Below, in pieces: positions 24,449 through 37,570 of a DNA stretch of 64,000 bases. The notes beneath the pieces were generated by a model. The model was not told where the DNA came from and did no database searches. It saw only the letters and a list, made by a program, of their open reading frames with translations. A program made the translations under genes and the position numbers. The stretch spans positions 12,683,529-12,747,528 of the forward strand of contig NC_135185.1 in assembly GCF_041146795.1 (NCBI RefSeq), given 5' to 3'. The DNA comes from Maylandia zebra (lineage: Eukaryota; Chordata; Actinopteri; Cichliformes; Cichlidae). The number at the start of each line of letters is the position of its first letter. The first letter of the stretch is position 1.

Positions 24449-26460
24449 GATGTGACTCATGTATGATCACATACTGTATCTACTGCCACATACACTAACC
24501 CGTTCATTACCCACAGGCAATGTGAGGCACGAGCCCGGGCAGGCCTCTCATTTGATGTTTCTGCTACACTTCTCGCTGTCTGTCTTACGCTTCTTCCCTT
24601 CAGGGGCAAAACTCTGTGAAACACATTGTGTGAGCTTTTAATGATGTTCTGTGTGTGGGTGTTGATGTACAAGGCAGCAGGTTCAGGACTTCTTCAAAGA
24701 TATTTCTTCACTAACATTGGAGGTTATTGTGTCCTTTATGGACTCTCTAAACAGCCGGTCGGATTCTGGTCAAAATATAATTGCAGAAGAGTTCCCGAAT
24801 GTGCTATAACTTTGAAAGGGCCCTTGCGATAAGAATCTTTTTATTATTACAATCAACTGCCCTGCATGTGCAGTAAAATGTATTTTATCTTCAGGGTCAC
24901 CTTAAGCATTTACTCTCTCTCTCTCTTTCTCTGTGTATGAGTGAACAGAAGAAGAGGAAAAACTGAGATACCCACAATGTGATCCGCATCTTTCCAGGAA
25001 ATTCCTCTCCATCTTACAGCCTATCTCAGCTCCATCTGAAGATGAAGAGGATTCATCCGAAGTCAAACAATGATCCAGTACATATTTTTGTCGAGCTTTA
25101 AAAACAGCCGCACAGATCCTGACTTACACTTAGCGCTATGTTGACCTCTGACCTTCACATATCCTTCCAGAAGTTGTTCTATCTCTGAAACACTGCACTT
25201 CATCTGCCCAGCTCTCTGGTTATGCTCTGCTCTTGTGTGTTTGCAAGATTTATGAATGAATTGGTGGACCAAAGCCTGGCAGAGTTTCCTGTCTCACTGG
25301 TGTGTGTGTGTGTGTGTGGATGGATGGAACTTCCTGTGAAAAGATGTGTGATTTCCCATGCTCACACAGCTAGGCTGTGAGGCAATCTGGGAAAACACCC
25401 TCTGCTATAGGGAATACTAACAGGAAGCTAAAAATCACTCACTTGATATGATGAAGTTTGACGTTCCTGTTCTGAAGAAATTCTTCATGAGGAGGAAATA
25501 AAGATACCTCATTTAATTCTCTTTTCAAGACCCTGCTTGTTTTCCATGTGTTGTTGGAACTCCTGGAGATACGTGACAAAGACAGACAGAGCGTTCTCAA
25601 AAGCACATGGCATTCATTGGTGTACTGAAGCATTCCAGGAATGTAAAGATACACAGGATGAAGGATGGAGATGGCTTAAATGCTTCAGTTCTCAAAACAG
25701 CTCAGTATGAAGCAACAAAGCTTCACGCCACTCAATTTCCAGAAATTTAAATGGATATGTCCAATATCAATATATAAAAAATATCAGCTGCACTGTTGTT
25801 TTGTTTGAGGCTTCTGTTAAACTAAACACCCCCCTGATCTCTCACCTTTCCCCCAGAGTTGCGTCTTCAGGAAAAAATGCAGCTCCCACTCGAAGAACAT
25901 GATGTGTATATGTGTTGAGATAGCTGGAGTGATAGTCATCTCATTTTCACTGTGAAAGAATGAATAGCTGCCTTTTAGAGATCAAGCTGATGAAGGGCCA
26001 AGTTATGCATGCATTTGTTGCAGTACTTGCAACAGACCTTGTGATTCAGAGTGTTATTAGCACAGAGTGCAGTGACGTATGACCAGATATTTGAACATTT
26101 AGATCTCTACACCAGCGTGTACGTGCATGCACAGGCTTTTTTGCATTAGGAACAGTTATATTGTATCATAAATAATGTCTTGTTATTATATAACATATTA
26201 TAAAATAAAAAATGCAACTGATCAGAAAAAAGAGAAAAGCATAATCAATGCAGTTATATGTAAGAATAAAAAGCGCATCCACATAGTTAGAGATTAGCAG
26301 CAATTTGGTCGAATTTGGCAACTTGTGGTTAAAATAACTGCTAGAGACATGAAGTGGGTGAGTCCCAAGTTCTCAACTTTCAGGAGAGAGACTGAAGTGA
26401 CTTCCAACAGGGCTCAAGAATACTTCTGGTTGACTTGATTATGATGACGGGGTTGTAGCT
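24449..26460. other. Non-coding stretch with a short (GT)9 repeat
   Basis: Nothing coding is recognised. A small GT run lies at 25301-25318 and a CT-rich patch near 24910. Short frames have no family resemblance. Confidence 0.4.
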
Positions 26461-26464
26461 GAAA

Positions 26465-26700
26465 GAGTCAGATCACGTCACTTTTATTTATTAAGCACAT
26501 TTAAAACAACAGTATCTGACTGAGTGATTTATAGTTAACACAAACATGTTAACATTCCAGGTGTCTAAAAGCAAAAACACAAAACCCCAAAACCCAAATA
26601 ATCTAAAGTCTAACAACTATAGTGAAAAGCAAAGTAAAAATTACACTAATTTTAAAAATGTGAAAAATAAATAAATTAGTGCAAAACAAAAACTGGGTAA
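26465..26700 (-). mobile_element. L2-type LINE 3' tail, antisense
   Basis: 'tttatttattaagcacattt' followed by 'aaaacaacagtatctgactg' is the reverse-strand form of the L2 tail (AAATGTGC..AATAAATAAA) seen near 3.1 kb. An A-rich, diverged body follows. No ORF remains. Confidence 0.5.
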
Positions 26701-26849
26701 AATTATATCATCTGAGTGTTGGGGTTTTCTTGCTTGTGCAGTTTTTGCTTTATGATTTTCAAGCGTTACATTAAGTCTCCGTGTTCGATACTATCAGTTC
26801 ATTGGAAACGAGTGATAAAACTTCGATTATTTGAATCTAGCCTCGTGCT

Positions 26850-27120
26850 AGATTTGGGAGACATGGTAGTTAGCACTGTTGCCTCACAGCAAGAAGGTTC
26901 AGTTTTCAAATCCAGTGGTTGGCTGGGTGAAGATAGAATGTTTTGGCTGTGTCTGCATGGGCTCTCTCCAAGTCTTCCTCAGTCTAAATACATGCATGTA
27001 AGGCTAACTTGCAATTCTAAGTTGCTTCTGGTTGGAAACCAGTTCGGGGTATACCCTGCATTTTGCCCTATGACAGCTGGGATTGGCTCCTGCTACCCTG
27101 AAATGGATAAGTGAAAGAAA
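26850..27120 (+). mobile_element. tRNA-headed SINE-like repeat, nearly full length
   Basis: In order: 'ggtagttagcactgttgcct' head with 'cacagcaagaaggttc' and a degenerate B box (TTCAAATCC), then 'tgtctgcatgggctctctcc'. Next come 'acatgcatgtaaggctaact' and the tail 'ggggtataccctgcattttg' / 'cctatgacagctgggattgg' / 'ccctgaaatggataagtgaa'. It is the best-preserved copy of this family in the window. The 132-codon frame across it is incidental. Confidence 0.75.
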
Positions 27121-27169
27121 TTCATGGCCCGTATTTGATACGACACAGAGAGAATATATAATGTTCTTC

Positions 27170-27290
27170 CTCTACGCCCCATTTTTGCACATGTCGAGGA
27201 GCGTGTCAGGCTACATTTCACTGTGTGTTATACTTGTATAACTATGCATGTGACAAATAAAGAACCTTGAACCTTGAGAGAAGGATTGTG
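27170..27290 (+). repeat. Interspersed-repeat 3' tail
   Basis: 'acatttcactgtgtgttata' followed by 'catgtgacaaataaagaacc' and a short TTGAACC duplication is the common ending of a fish retroelement tail (..GACAAATAAA + short tandem repeats). Only the tail is present. Confidence 0.45.
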
Positions 27291-30200
27291 TAGATTCAAC
27301 CACTTCAGCACAACAAGCAAGAGCAGGATCAGTGAAAGTAAACAGCTACAACATGCAGAGTTGGGTCATTGGTGGCAACTATAGACTACGAATGCAGTAA
27401 CATGCTAGGACCTTAACACGCTGTGTTAAAGACTAACAATCCCCCATCCTCTGTCCTCTTCTTATTTACGAGGTCCTAATTGGCTGAAGGCTGCCTTTAT
27501 GAGGCAGCCGGGATGGGGTCGAATTCATGACGCAGACTCCTCTGATCTCTCCTGGGGGTGGGTTAATGGGGTAGGAGCAGACAAACACACTGACTGGATA
27601 TCCCCCCAGGAGGAGTGTGTCACAGGGCCATTAACACTTTCACAAAAATATCTAGATTTATATGAGGTGTTAAACCTGAAGGGACAAAAGTCAATATCCT
27701 GTAAAAAAGTACAGACAAGAGAGCATCCATACTAAGACAGTCTGTATGTTCTATGTGCTTTATGTAACTCTGCGAACTCAGGAATGATGATGAAAGATGA
27801 TTAATCTGCCGTTCAGGTATGAGACTGTGCTGTTAGTATTAAGTGGAAGCTTGTTGGTCATGAAAGGATTTCCTCTAAGGAGCCGCAGCGTCTGCAATCT
27901 TAGCCACATACCCTCATCTTTCATATCTCCAACTTCACTGACCCTACTTATCTGTGTGGTTAATGTGTTTTGTCGCAGAGAATAAATGGCCTGTGTTTGC
28001 TCTTCAGAGTCTCATCAGTTTGTGACTCAGCGTCAGCACATCCACTATTACCCAATATTCTCTGGTCTTCTCAGATTCTGCCGACGTTGTGAATTCTTTG
28101 GGAGTTTATCAGCGTGACGTTCCAACTCTTCAAATCTCTCCCTATCTCGCTCTGACAATCTTTTACACATGTGTCATCCAGTCACGTCTCTGGGGAAAAC
28201 GTGTAAAGGCACTTCCTGTGAGATGACTGACCCAGCATCCTGTGTGTGCTCCGCCGCCCAGCGGGTTACTGTCACTTCCTGCATGACCTGAGGGCACAGA
28301 GGGCTGAAGTGAACCAAAAGTGTCTGAGAGGGTAAAAACAATCTAAATGTGATTCAAGGTTTGAGCAGCGTTCCAGGTGTTGTGCGCGCCTAAATATAAA
28401 TCTTCATTATGACATGATGAAGGGATCATTTTAAAATCCCCAAAGAGGCTGAGAGGGAAAATAATGAATATGCAGTGGCTCATTAGTTGTTCATTTTCAT
28501 TCAGGAACAGATCCAAAGCTTTTGTCCCACTTTGTAGCTGCGGTGAAGCTATTTTAAAATGGAAAGAACTTGCTTCCTGTTGAAGCAAAAATACTAATTT
28601 TAGCAAGTAATAATTGACTAAGTACCCTCTTAATGTGCTATAACCAGTTAAAATGAAAAAATAATAAAGTAATTCCACATTCAGGGGTTGAAATAACATT
28701 GCAATGTGCTTTGCAGATCCAGTATGTCTATGTATATATAGTGGGGGCATGACTCACAGACAGATGATAAAGCCTCAACTGGACCTTTTATACGTTTCTT
28801 ATTATCTGTCTTATGCACACTGTTGCATTGGTGTATCCTTAAATGAATCATGACCGATGTTTTAAATAATGAGGCCAGCATACATACATGTAATAACTAT
28901 GAGCAAAACACTCAGTCACCCTGAATGCTTGGGTTCAAACAGCTGTTTCCAAATCTGAGTGCTTTGTGATGTCAGAGAGGGCGGATATTTCTAAGGCCTC
29001 AGTCACCCTGGCCTACAGTTGAGTTGGCAACCTCCTGGTCACTGGAAAAAATGTGTTTCCTCTGACAGGTTGTAAGCAATTTCACCTGGTTGCATTTCTG
29101 TGGATGCTGACCCAAAACCCTTCTTGTGAAAGCAGCTCACCCATAGTTTGCATGGAAGATGCTGACTCCAAACATTTGCCAACTACTTTGTGAGATTCTG
29201 TTAAACTTTAAGAAACTGTCATGCTTGATGTAACCAACATCTTGCTCTTTTGCAACTTTTACTTTGTGATGCAAACCAGACCATTTACCTTCAGCTTTTC
29301 AAGTTTCACTACAAAGCAACACTGCTAACGACCAGACATCGCAAGGAGGTTTTGTGTAGCTTACTGCCAAACTCTTTGCTGCCACTGGCTGGGAGATACA
29401 CAGTTTTCCTTGGTGAGCAAGTAAGCAAGCAGTTTTCGACAAGCAATGGCGAGAAAGTTAGCTGAAAAAAGAGGGGATATAATGGCTAAAGTGCTACACC
29501 AAGGCTCCAAAGCTACTCTGACAAGAACAAATATCTCGACTTGGAAATTAACATAACAGGCCCCATTAAAGGATTTGGAGATAGTTTACTGAAGGGTTTT
29601 AACTGTGTTTACATCATCGGAGAGAAACAGCACAATAAGTTCAATAGCAGCAAATATGGTGGAAGGATTTTTATGAGCTTGGTGTCTAAACAATGAAAAA
29701 TGATCCAGGAAGTTGGAGTAATCATGTCGTGTTGTTTCAAAGGCTGGAATTTTAGTTTCTGCTTAGAGAACTTTGTTTGTGTACTGCTGATAGTTATTCA
29801 GCAAGATGAACATTTACACCAGGAATGAAATGCATGTTTAGGGAAAATCAATGACTGAAACATCCTCCTGAGGCCTTTCCCCCTGCTTAGTCAGAACCAG
29901 CCTCAAACGGCACTTGCATGTCTCCAGCTGCAGCCATTATGTTTGGCAATGATTGAGGGGAAAAACTGCCTCGGTTCCCTAGTGACTGTTTCAGCTCCTC
30001 GTTCTCTTAAATTAAATAAATCAAAAATGAGCACAGGGGGTGTTCCTGAAAACCTAATAAAAATCGGGGCGACTTCTTTAACAGAACAATAAACAATGTT
30101 ATAGTGCTCTCTCATCTAATCTCTGGTTGTAAATGATTTAGAGCTTTATTATTTTTCTCATAACTTGATAGCTGATTGTCAAACTAAAATCTGGGTGAAG

Positions 30201-30350
30201 CAGGAGGCAAATATCAGAAGATAAACAGAGAGTTGTAAACGGGAAACAAAGGATCAGCTGAAGTTCAGCAATGACAAAAAGAACAGAAATGTAACTGGCT
30301 GAGTGACGATTAGGTAAAACTGTTTAACAGAAGATTATAATCACAGTGGA
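27291..30350. other. Non-coding stretch; possible old repeat at 28.98-29.48 kb
   Basis: No gene recognised. A small perfect hairpin GGCTGCCT-ttatg-AGGCAGCC lies at 27489-27509. About 28980-29480 ('gttggcaacctcctggtcac', 'gaaactgtcatgcttgatgt') resembles a diverged interspersed fish repeat, at low confidence. Confidence 0.35.
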
Positions 30351-30353
30351 AAA

Positions 30354-30394
30354 CAGGCTGCTCTAATATAGTGCGTCATATTAGAGCAGCACTG
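30354..30394. repeat. Perfect 13-bp inverted repeat, 8-nt loop
   Basis: GCTGCTCTAATAT (30357-30369), loop agtgcgtc, ATATTAGAGCAGC (30378-30390). Pairing continues for three more base pairs (CAG/CTG) if A30391 is bulged. No terminal repeat or target duplication of a known MITE was seen around it. Confidence 0.85.
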
Positions 30395-31266
30395 GGTGGG
30401 ATTGTTATCCCTTACCAGAGGAAGCACTGGGAAATGGAGTAATAAGGGGACAATATTTTACATATAGACATATTTTAAAATAAAAATGCATCAGTGCCTT
30501 TTGTCTAAATTAATAAACAGCAACTGCTCACTCAAGTTTATTAACTCTAGACCTTTATTTAGTTTCATTTAGAGAAGACTAATTATTTTTTAGCAGGAAC
30601 TTATATTTGACTTCCTCCTGACTGTTCAAAAAGGGCCGACCCAGCAAGACAGCATCAGTGACAACAGACAAAACACTGATTTAGTCAAACTCACGAGAAG
30701 GAGGAACTGGGTTGCAAAGCAGCAACAACTCTAACTCTAAGATAAAGAAGCTTATATACTTTGCTCTTTGTGTAATCACTAACTGGCACCGTGGGCTGCG
30801 CTTGTCTCTGTAACCTTTTCTATTTTTCTATTTGATTATTGTGTAGACATGGCACCAAATGTACAAAAGATCCTTGCACTAATTCCTGGATCCATATCCT
30901 GGCTTGACTCAAAGGGAGTTTTCATACCTGCAATGATTGGTGCGTTGAACTGAATTTGGTGCAGTTTAGTGTGCGGCAATTGCACTGGACCAAAATAACC
31001 TCCTCCTCTGAAGGGTCTCGGTGCAGTTTGTGTATGGTGTGACTCCTCGATCCAACCCAACTACCAGGTGTACATTGCAGGTTTAAGCTATATACACCGT
31101 CCCATAGCAAAGGTCATTAGGGTCTAGTAACTAGCGGTGAAATAAAACCTACATTTTCCATGTTCTCCAAAAGTCCCGAGCACAGCAACTTCTTGTATTT
31201 CCTGTATTTCCTTTACTTGGTCCCCACAGAGACACATCTGACCAGTAAGCACACTGAACATGCTCA

Positions 31267-31504
31267 TAATGATAATAATAATGGATACTTTATTGATCCC
31301 CATGGGGAAATTACTTGTTTTTCTCTGCATTTGACCCATTCACTCAGTGAAGCAGTGGGCAGCCCACTAAGCAGGCGCACGGGGAGCAGTGTGTAGGGAC
31401 GGTACCTTGCTCAGGGGTACCTCAGGGTAGCCGTTAAGTGGATTCGAACCGCCGACCTTCCGATCATGGGGCGACCACTTTACCTACTGAGCTATCCCTG
31501 CCCC
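31267..31504 (-). mobile_element. tRNA-derived SINE, minus orientation
   Basis: On the minus strand the element starts GGGGCAGGGATAGCTCAG (a clear A-box, TAGCTCAGTAGG) and has an intact B-box GGTTCGAATCC (31440-31450). It then runs through a conserved body ('gagcaaggtaccgtccctac', 'tgcccactgcttcactgagt') to a tail ending 'gggatcaataaagtatcc' plus ATT repeats. Both Pol III promoter boxes are intact. Family name not assigned; it resembles SINEs common in percomorph fish. Confidence 0.85.
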
Positions 31505-33695
31505 TCATGTGGCTTATAATGACACATTACAGTTTGCCCCTCCTTTTCCTTTGTTTAACCTGCCAAAGCTTGCAAACTCAGGTCTGTCCCTCATTTTCTT
31601 CTTCTTTGGTAAAGGTCGCTAACTAATAAATGATGAAGGTGATTTTTTGCACATTAATGGGATTAAGAGTAGGATGTAGGATTTCAGGGTTGTCAAGGGA
31701 GTTTCCACTTTCCACTGTTTACAAACTGTGAGTGTTTCATTCGGGCGTCATCTACAGCAACTCCAAAGAAAGAAAGAATGCACTTACAGATGGACAGTAT
31801 AATTACTACATGGTTACTCCTCTTTGCTGTAAAAGAAAATCCTCACTGAGTAAGTGAAGTTTACAGATTTCCAATCTTAGCGAGGAAGTGCCACAAATGA
31901 CCCTCATTCTGACTCAAACCCGAGGAAGAATGCAGTCAGGCACGCACATGTCCTCTATGAAAAGTGGCACCCGGAAAAAGTGTTGGATTGTTTGCACTAC
32001 AATGTTATCAGTGGTGTGGTGAGTTTATGCGCGTTTTGCATGCATGTTTAAACAGCACCTCGCTCATACCTCTCATAACTCAGATTCCTCGGATTTTGCA
32101 TGTTTACAAACAGCTGATACAGATTCTGCTTGTCCTCCTCCATCTTGAGATGAAGCTGGAGGAATGCTGGGAGTTGGATAGTGAAGACATTTAACAGAAA
32201 AAAAGAGTTTTCTTCATCCCCTTCTCAAAGACATTCTCTAATCATCATCTCTCCATCATTAACCTTTTTTAAGTTTTGCTTCTTTATGATTCTCTGTGCA
32301 CAGGAGGGAGTAGAACTGTTTTAGTTGAAGATCACAGGACTCCACAGAAACCCATATACATGTTTGTGTCCAATCCAAGTTGGAAAAGAGAAGCTTTAAA
32401 TGGGCGTAATTGTTCCCTCTCACCATTCGATAAGCTGCTTGAAATCCCAAAAGCCCCAAAAAAATCATATTTAGAGCAGTACCTTCCAAAATATTCATGA
32501 GTATGACAGAAACTCTGAGCTTCAGTGTATCATATCATATTCTAGCTCTGCTCGTATCTTTTCCCAGTAATGCATTCAAATTGTTACCAATTTCTTTCAC
32601 ACTGAACTCCATTTTACGAAAAAAAAAAAAAAAAAAGATTCTGTAGCATACGGGACAATAGCGGACTGTGACTATCAGTGGCACCTTTTGGGAAGACTAA
32701 ACCTCTGATCTGGAACTTAACATGTAAAAGATGCTGAGCTTCTAAAACAGTGGTCTGGCCCTCATTTTATAGAAATGCCAAATGTCATTAAGGACGGTGC
32801 ATGTAATGTCACGCTACAGCCTGACCACTTGAATATGATGAAAAATGAAACCACCAGCTCAGTAATGGAAGGAAGAATAAACATTTCCATCAGTGTCACG
32901 TCTACATTAAAAGTTCCTTTTAAAGAACATCTGGTGATTTGCCTATTTACATAATGCATCTGTATCCGAATCTAAATTTAGCTTCTTGCTTAGAACAAAT
33001 TTGACATTGTTGCACGCTGCAGCAGTGAGGATGATGCATGCAGTCATTGGACTATGCAGTGAACTGTCTGCCAACCTTAGTTATTTTCCCCTTTTTATAC
33101 TGCCCGTGCAGAGATTTTAGAAAAAGAGGAAATTAGCTATTTTCTCATAAACCTTTGCTTTTCCTAGTCAGGATATTTTCCACATGATGCACCCCAAGCT
33201 AACAGTAAACTCACTGAACTATTATCTGCAACATTCATATATTTGAGCTATCCAACGTGATCTGATTTCATCAAACATCTTCATTGTCACCTGCATCTCT
33301 GTCCAAGATAACAGTGAAAGTGGTTTTATTAAGATTATGTGGAGTGGTCAGTCTCATCTCCTCCTTACGTGGGAGAAATGCTCTTGGTGTGCCAACGCTG
33401 GCTTTGGTTCAGAACAATGAGTAACAACTCCAACAAGTGAAGCCTTTGCAGTTTAATAAACTGTAGTTCCTTTAGTGGCCACTTGTGGCTGGTCAACTTT
33501 ACAAGATTAAAAGGCATTTTTAAAACCTGCTTAAAAAAACAAAACAAAAACTGTGGATATCTTCAGCTTTATAAGAAATCTACAAGATGGGATTTACCTA
33601 TCAGGATAATGGATACTGGCACTTGACATTTGTCTGAACACAGGCTGCTAGAGCCTCACCTTTGATGCTTTCGAGCATTTTAAATGTTATTATCT
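31505..33695. other. Non-coding stretch with an A18 homopolymer
   Basis: A run of 18 A lies at 32619-32636 and could mark the end of an old retroposed sequence, but nothing upstream of it is recognisable. No coding exon or RNA gene seen. Confidence 0.4.
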
Positions 33696-33699
33696 GACA

Positions 33700-34150
33700 G
33701 ATAATATGGTGGTTAATTGTGCTAATAGCACCTCCATGAAGTTTGTGCCCCGGTTTTGGTGGGTGAATTTCTTTATTAGTCTGTTAAACATTTTGTGTCT
33801 GAAAGTGTGGAATATTAAACCAATTGGTGACATCAAGGTGGCTGTGTTGATTTTTTATACACAGTCTGTAAAATTCTGTACATGACTTTTTTTCCACTCG
33901 GAGAATAAAATTTATTGTATCTGGTGATCCTCTAACCTTTTCTCTATTAGCATTTCAAGGTTAGACACTGTGACATCTCTGTAGCTAAACAATGGATTGG
34001 CACAAAGTTTTAGCCAGAATTTAGTGTTTTATCAGATGAGACTGGTGACTTTGAATGATCTCCGGTGCCACCATGAGATAGTCATTTTGTGGTTCTGAGT
34101 GAAATGTTTCAACAGCTACTGGAATAAATATCATGAAATTTGCAAACGAG
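33700..34150 (+). repeat. Teleost dispersed-repeat fragment
   Basis: 'ccggtgccaccatgagatag', 'ttctgagtgaaatgtttcaa' and 'atcatgaaatttgcaaacga' follow in the order found in a very common old interspersed fish repeat. A diverged duplicate of the theme precedes it ('ggtgatcctctaaccttttc'). No coding content or clean ends. Confidence 0.5.
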
Positions 34151-35820
34151 CAAGTAAAGTTTATTCTGAACACTCTGTAAATACAGCACTTCCTATACTA
34201 GACTGAATATTACACAAACACATTAAAAGCATATCTATTTTAGGCTGGAATAGTTTCATGTTTCTATCTATTAATAAGGTTTTTTGTTTTCAACCATGCA
34301 GTATACTAAACTGCTGATCTTGCAGCTATCAGTCGTATTTTGCAGCTTCTAACTCTTACATTTTATCTTTGTTTCCAATGTTGACTTCAGCTCCCCTGTT
34401 GAGCCCCCATGTAGTGCGAAGGACCAGCACTGAGCGAAGGACGTCATCAGACCATATTAAGGGGATCGTGTTTCCTTCTGATGACCCAGGGGACAGGGGA
34501 AGGGGGGGTGGACCACTTCCTGTGGCCATCCAGAAAGCACCAAAAACGCCAAACCCTGTAAAGGCCAGATCAAACAGATGGACTCGACACAGTTCAGGAA
34601 AATGAATTTCCACTGTAACTGAAGCTCTTCTGCTGTTCTTCTTTGCAGACTCACATTTCCTTTGATCAAAGTTTCACTTCACCATTTCTGTTCAGCTTGA
34701 TATGCTTGTTTCACGAGGTTCATTTACTTTTTGCCTCACTTGTATCCAGTTTCCTTCTGTCTTTTCCTTCTCGTCCACTGCAGCTATATTTCTCCTTAAA
34801 GCTCACACCTCATTTCCTTTGAACCCACTCCACATTCATCTCATGTGTCTGCTCACACTGTTGACATACAGCATTCCCTCACAGCGCTGCCACGATGTAG
34901 CCCTGCATCTCTTTGCTCTCCAAGATGAGACAGTTGTGCGACAGAGGCGTCAGATCTCTGACTATGAACATCTGGAGAATGTTCATGTAATCAACACAAA
35001 TCAGATTCCTCTGACAGCCATTGGCAGGAGCTCCGGGCTCTGAAGGCAGAGATGGACTGGGGAGAAATGGAGGTAGCAAAAAAGGAAAGGGAGAGAGTGA
35101 GTGAGTGAATCAAAGAGGAAAAGGTTGCTAGTTTGTGTCCTAGAAATCTAAGCTGACATGCTTTAGAGTATATAGCACATTCCTTTTCTTCTCTCGCTGA
35201 TGGCTGTGGGGTTTTGCTGATACAGAGCAAAGAGAGAGCAGAGTGGAAACACTTACATGGTGAGAAAATGGGGCCCTCTTCGCAGCACAAATGAAATTCC
35301 ACCCATGAGATGTTTGATCTTGTAGCATGGAAGCAGAGAGGGTTTCGGGGTCACATATGTCTGTGTGTAATAGAGAATGTGATTAGTTTGCCTGTTGAAC
35401 GTGAGAGTGAGCCATTTGTAATGGTAACCTCTGACCTGGGCTGTCTTAACTACGTTTCCTCTCCCTTGGGTTAATGTTTGTGTGTGTGCGTCGCGGGGGA
35501 ATCGGATGTACTTCCTGGTGCACAGTCTCCATGTATCGTGACTGACCGGGAAAATAATGATAATGCAGGAACAATGAGGTCATCCAGTTAAAGGGGCTCT
35601 CTCTCTCCCAGCCGAGTGACCCAGATTGCTGTAAGCAGATTCTGGCCCAACCCCTAAAACCACTCCACCCGCATCAAGGGATTGTGGCCCCCAGGCCCAC
35701 ATGTGAGCCACACACTCGCCTCTTTTTACTTGTTCTTATAGTGAGTTTATCACTGTGAAACCCTCACTGTGCACTACTCCACTGTCTACAACTAACCGTA
35801 ATCACTAATGTCATCCACAC
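34151..35820. other. Non-coding stretch, nothing recognised
   Basis: Short frames on both strands at 34356-35330 overlap one another and show no domains. No repeat family recognised. Confidence 0.4.
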
Positions 35821-35826
35821 ATGGCT

Positions 35827-35884
35827 GCTACACCATTCTACACCATGCTACAACATGCTACAACATGCTACAACATGCTACAGC
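35827..35884. repeat. Ten-bp minisatellite (GCTACAACAT)n
   Basis: About five to six head-to-tail copies of a 10-bp unit. The first two are variants (GCTACACCAT, TCTACACCAT), then three are identical (GCTACAACAT), followed by a partial copy. Tandem and without spacers, so it is not a CRISPR array. Confidence 0.9.
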
Positions 35885-37530
35885 TGCTACACGACACATA
35901 AATGTCAACTTGTGCAGTCTGCTTCTGAGGATGCACACACACAAAAACATGCCATGTAATATATATAGCATGTTTATTATCCTTTGTGCAACCCCCTGCA
36001 TAAAAAGAGACCTGAAAGGAAGGAAGGCAGACAAAAAAGAAGAATCGAGTTTAGAGAAGGATGTGAAGAACAGGATGAGGGAAAAGGAAAGAAAGATACT
36101 TGGAGGAAGCCTGGAGAAGGTATTTATACCCTCCTATTGAGTCAAGAGACAGACAGCGAGGCAGACTAACAAGCATTCAGCCATTAACGAGGCAGAGGTA
36201 TTAGGCCAGGTGGCTGAACCAGACGGTATGCAATCAAAAGTGGAGATGGAAACATCAAGGGTGAAATTTTTAGGCGCCTGAAGAAGCTTTTGTGATCTTA
36301 AAGCAAAGACGGGCATCGTGTAACAGCTGGCAGCAAAGGGCAAGTAAAGGCTGTCTGATACAGAGTGGAGGGAGGTGGTGAGAGTTAACAGAAGGAGCTG
36401 TTCTTCTGAGTAGATGGCAATAATGAGTAACAACCAGCATCCAATTCCTGTGAGATGAAGCCCTGCTTTCAGATTTTCAGCAGGGATGTTTTAAGGATTT
36501 TCTAAATGGGGTGGCACAGTGGGGGATCAAGAACTGTTTGGCGAGGGGAGTGCAAAGGAAACAGGAAACAGTGTGAGAAAATTTCATTTTAAATCAGATG
36601 GACCTCAAGCATGCATGAACTTGCATGTCTGCGTTGTAAAAGTACAGCAGCCACATAGATGCGCAAATTCTAACTGCAAGGTGAAAGAGGTGACAACATG
36701 TATTTTGGTTAGAGAGGTAAATATGCATTATTTTATTAGGTGGTAGAGTTTGGGGGGGGGGGGGGGGGGGGTAGAATCCTTTGCAGAGTGAAGCAACTAG
36801 GATAGAAAGAGGGGGAGTCTATTTATCAGAGTTTTGTATCGATTATGACAATGATAAGCAGTTAATGAAATGGATAGGTTGTGGTTAAGGCGTGCTGGAA
36901 AAGAGACCTAAATGCTGAACACACAGGCAGGAAGAACTAAATGAATAGGGACATTTTTATAAATGAATGCAAAGGGGGGGAAGTAAAACAAAATAAAAAT
37001 CCAAACACAGAGCGAGAGAAGCATAAGAAATGAGAGACAGACACACGCGGATGGAAAAGGTAATCTGACACAGCTGGAAACAATCAAAGACAGCTGAAAC
37101 CAATGAGGACGCTCCAGACAATCACAGAAGAGTGAAAGCAACAAAAACAGCGCAGCTCACAACAAACTACTCCTGTATCACTCCAGGCTCCCTCTACACA
37201 TGCTGAATGGAAACTGCAATTAGTTCTAGTTGAACTGAAACATACGTTTTTTTGCATTTTTTGTGATGAAACATAAACTGCACCTAAAAAAGCCTCCAGG
37301 TGAGTGATAGCTAGAGGTAGACGTGAACAATAATTCAGGTTGAATGTATCTGTATATATGTGAGGGGAACCAGGCTATCTTATAAACTTAGCCACTATGT
37401 TTACCTGAGAAGAAAGCTCCTGGTATACTGGGTCTGACCAACAAACGGCTCATTGGTTAGGCTGACATCATGTGATTGGACATTAAAAGTTGTTTAACCT
37501 GCCAGCTCCACGTGACACTAGTGCTGATCA
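35885..37530. other. Non-coding stretch with a G20 homopolymer
   Basis: A run of 20 G at 36752-36771 may form a G-quadruplex and is prone to sequencing error. Around 36000-36140 the + strand is purine-rich. No gene recognised. Confidence 0.45.
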
Positions 37531-37538
37531 TTTTTTTA

Positions 37539-37570
37539 GTGACTGCTCCTCGCAACAGAGGAGCAGTCAC
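37539..37570. repeat. Perfect 13-bp inverted repeat, 6-nt loop
   Basis: GTGACTGCTCCTC (37539-37551), loop gcaaca, GAGGAGCAGTCAC (37558-37570). The arms are exact complements and a T7 run lies just before. The short loop makes cruciform or RNA hairpin formation easy. Confidence 0.9.

Noticed and set aside
31440..31504. tRNA-like sequence with good A and B boxes
   Set aside because: No complete cloverleaf, and it continues into a SINE body and tail, so it is a SINE head and not a tRNA gene. The same holds at 17430, 26850, 38100-38176, 40850 and 41500.
35827..35884. Regularly repeated 10-bp units considered as a CRISPR-like array
   Set aside because: Tandem units without spacers in a vertebrate genome; this is a minisatellite.
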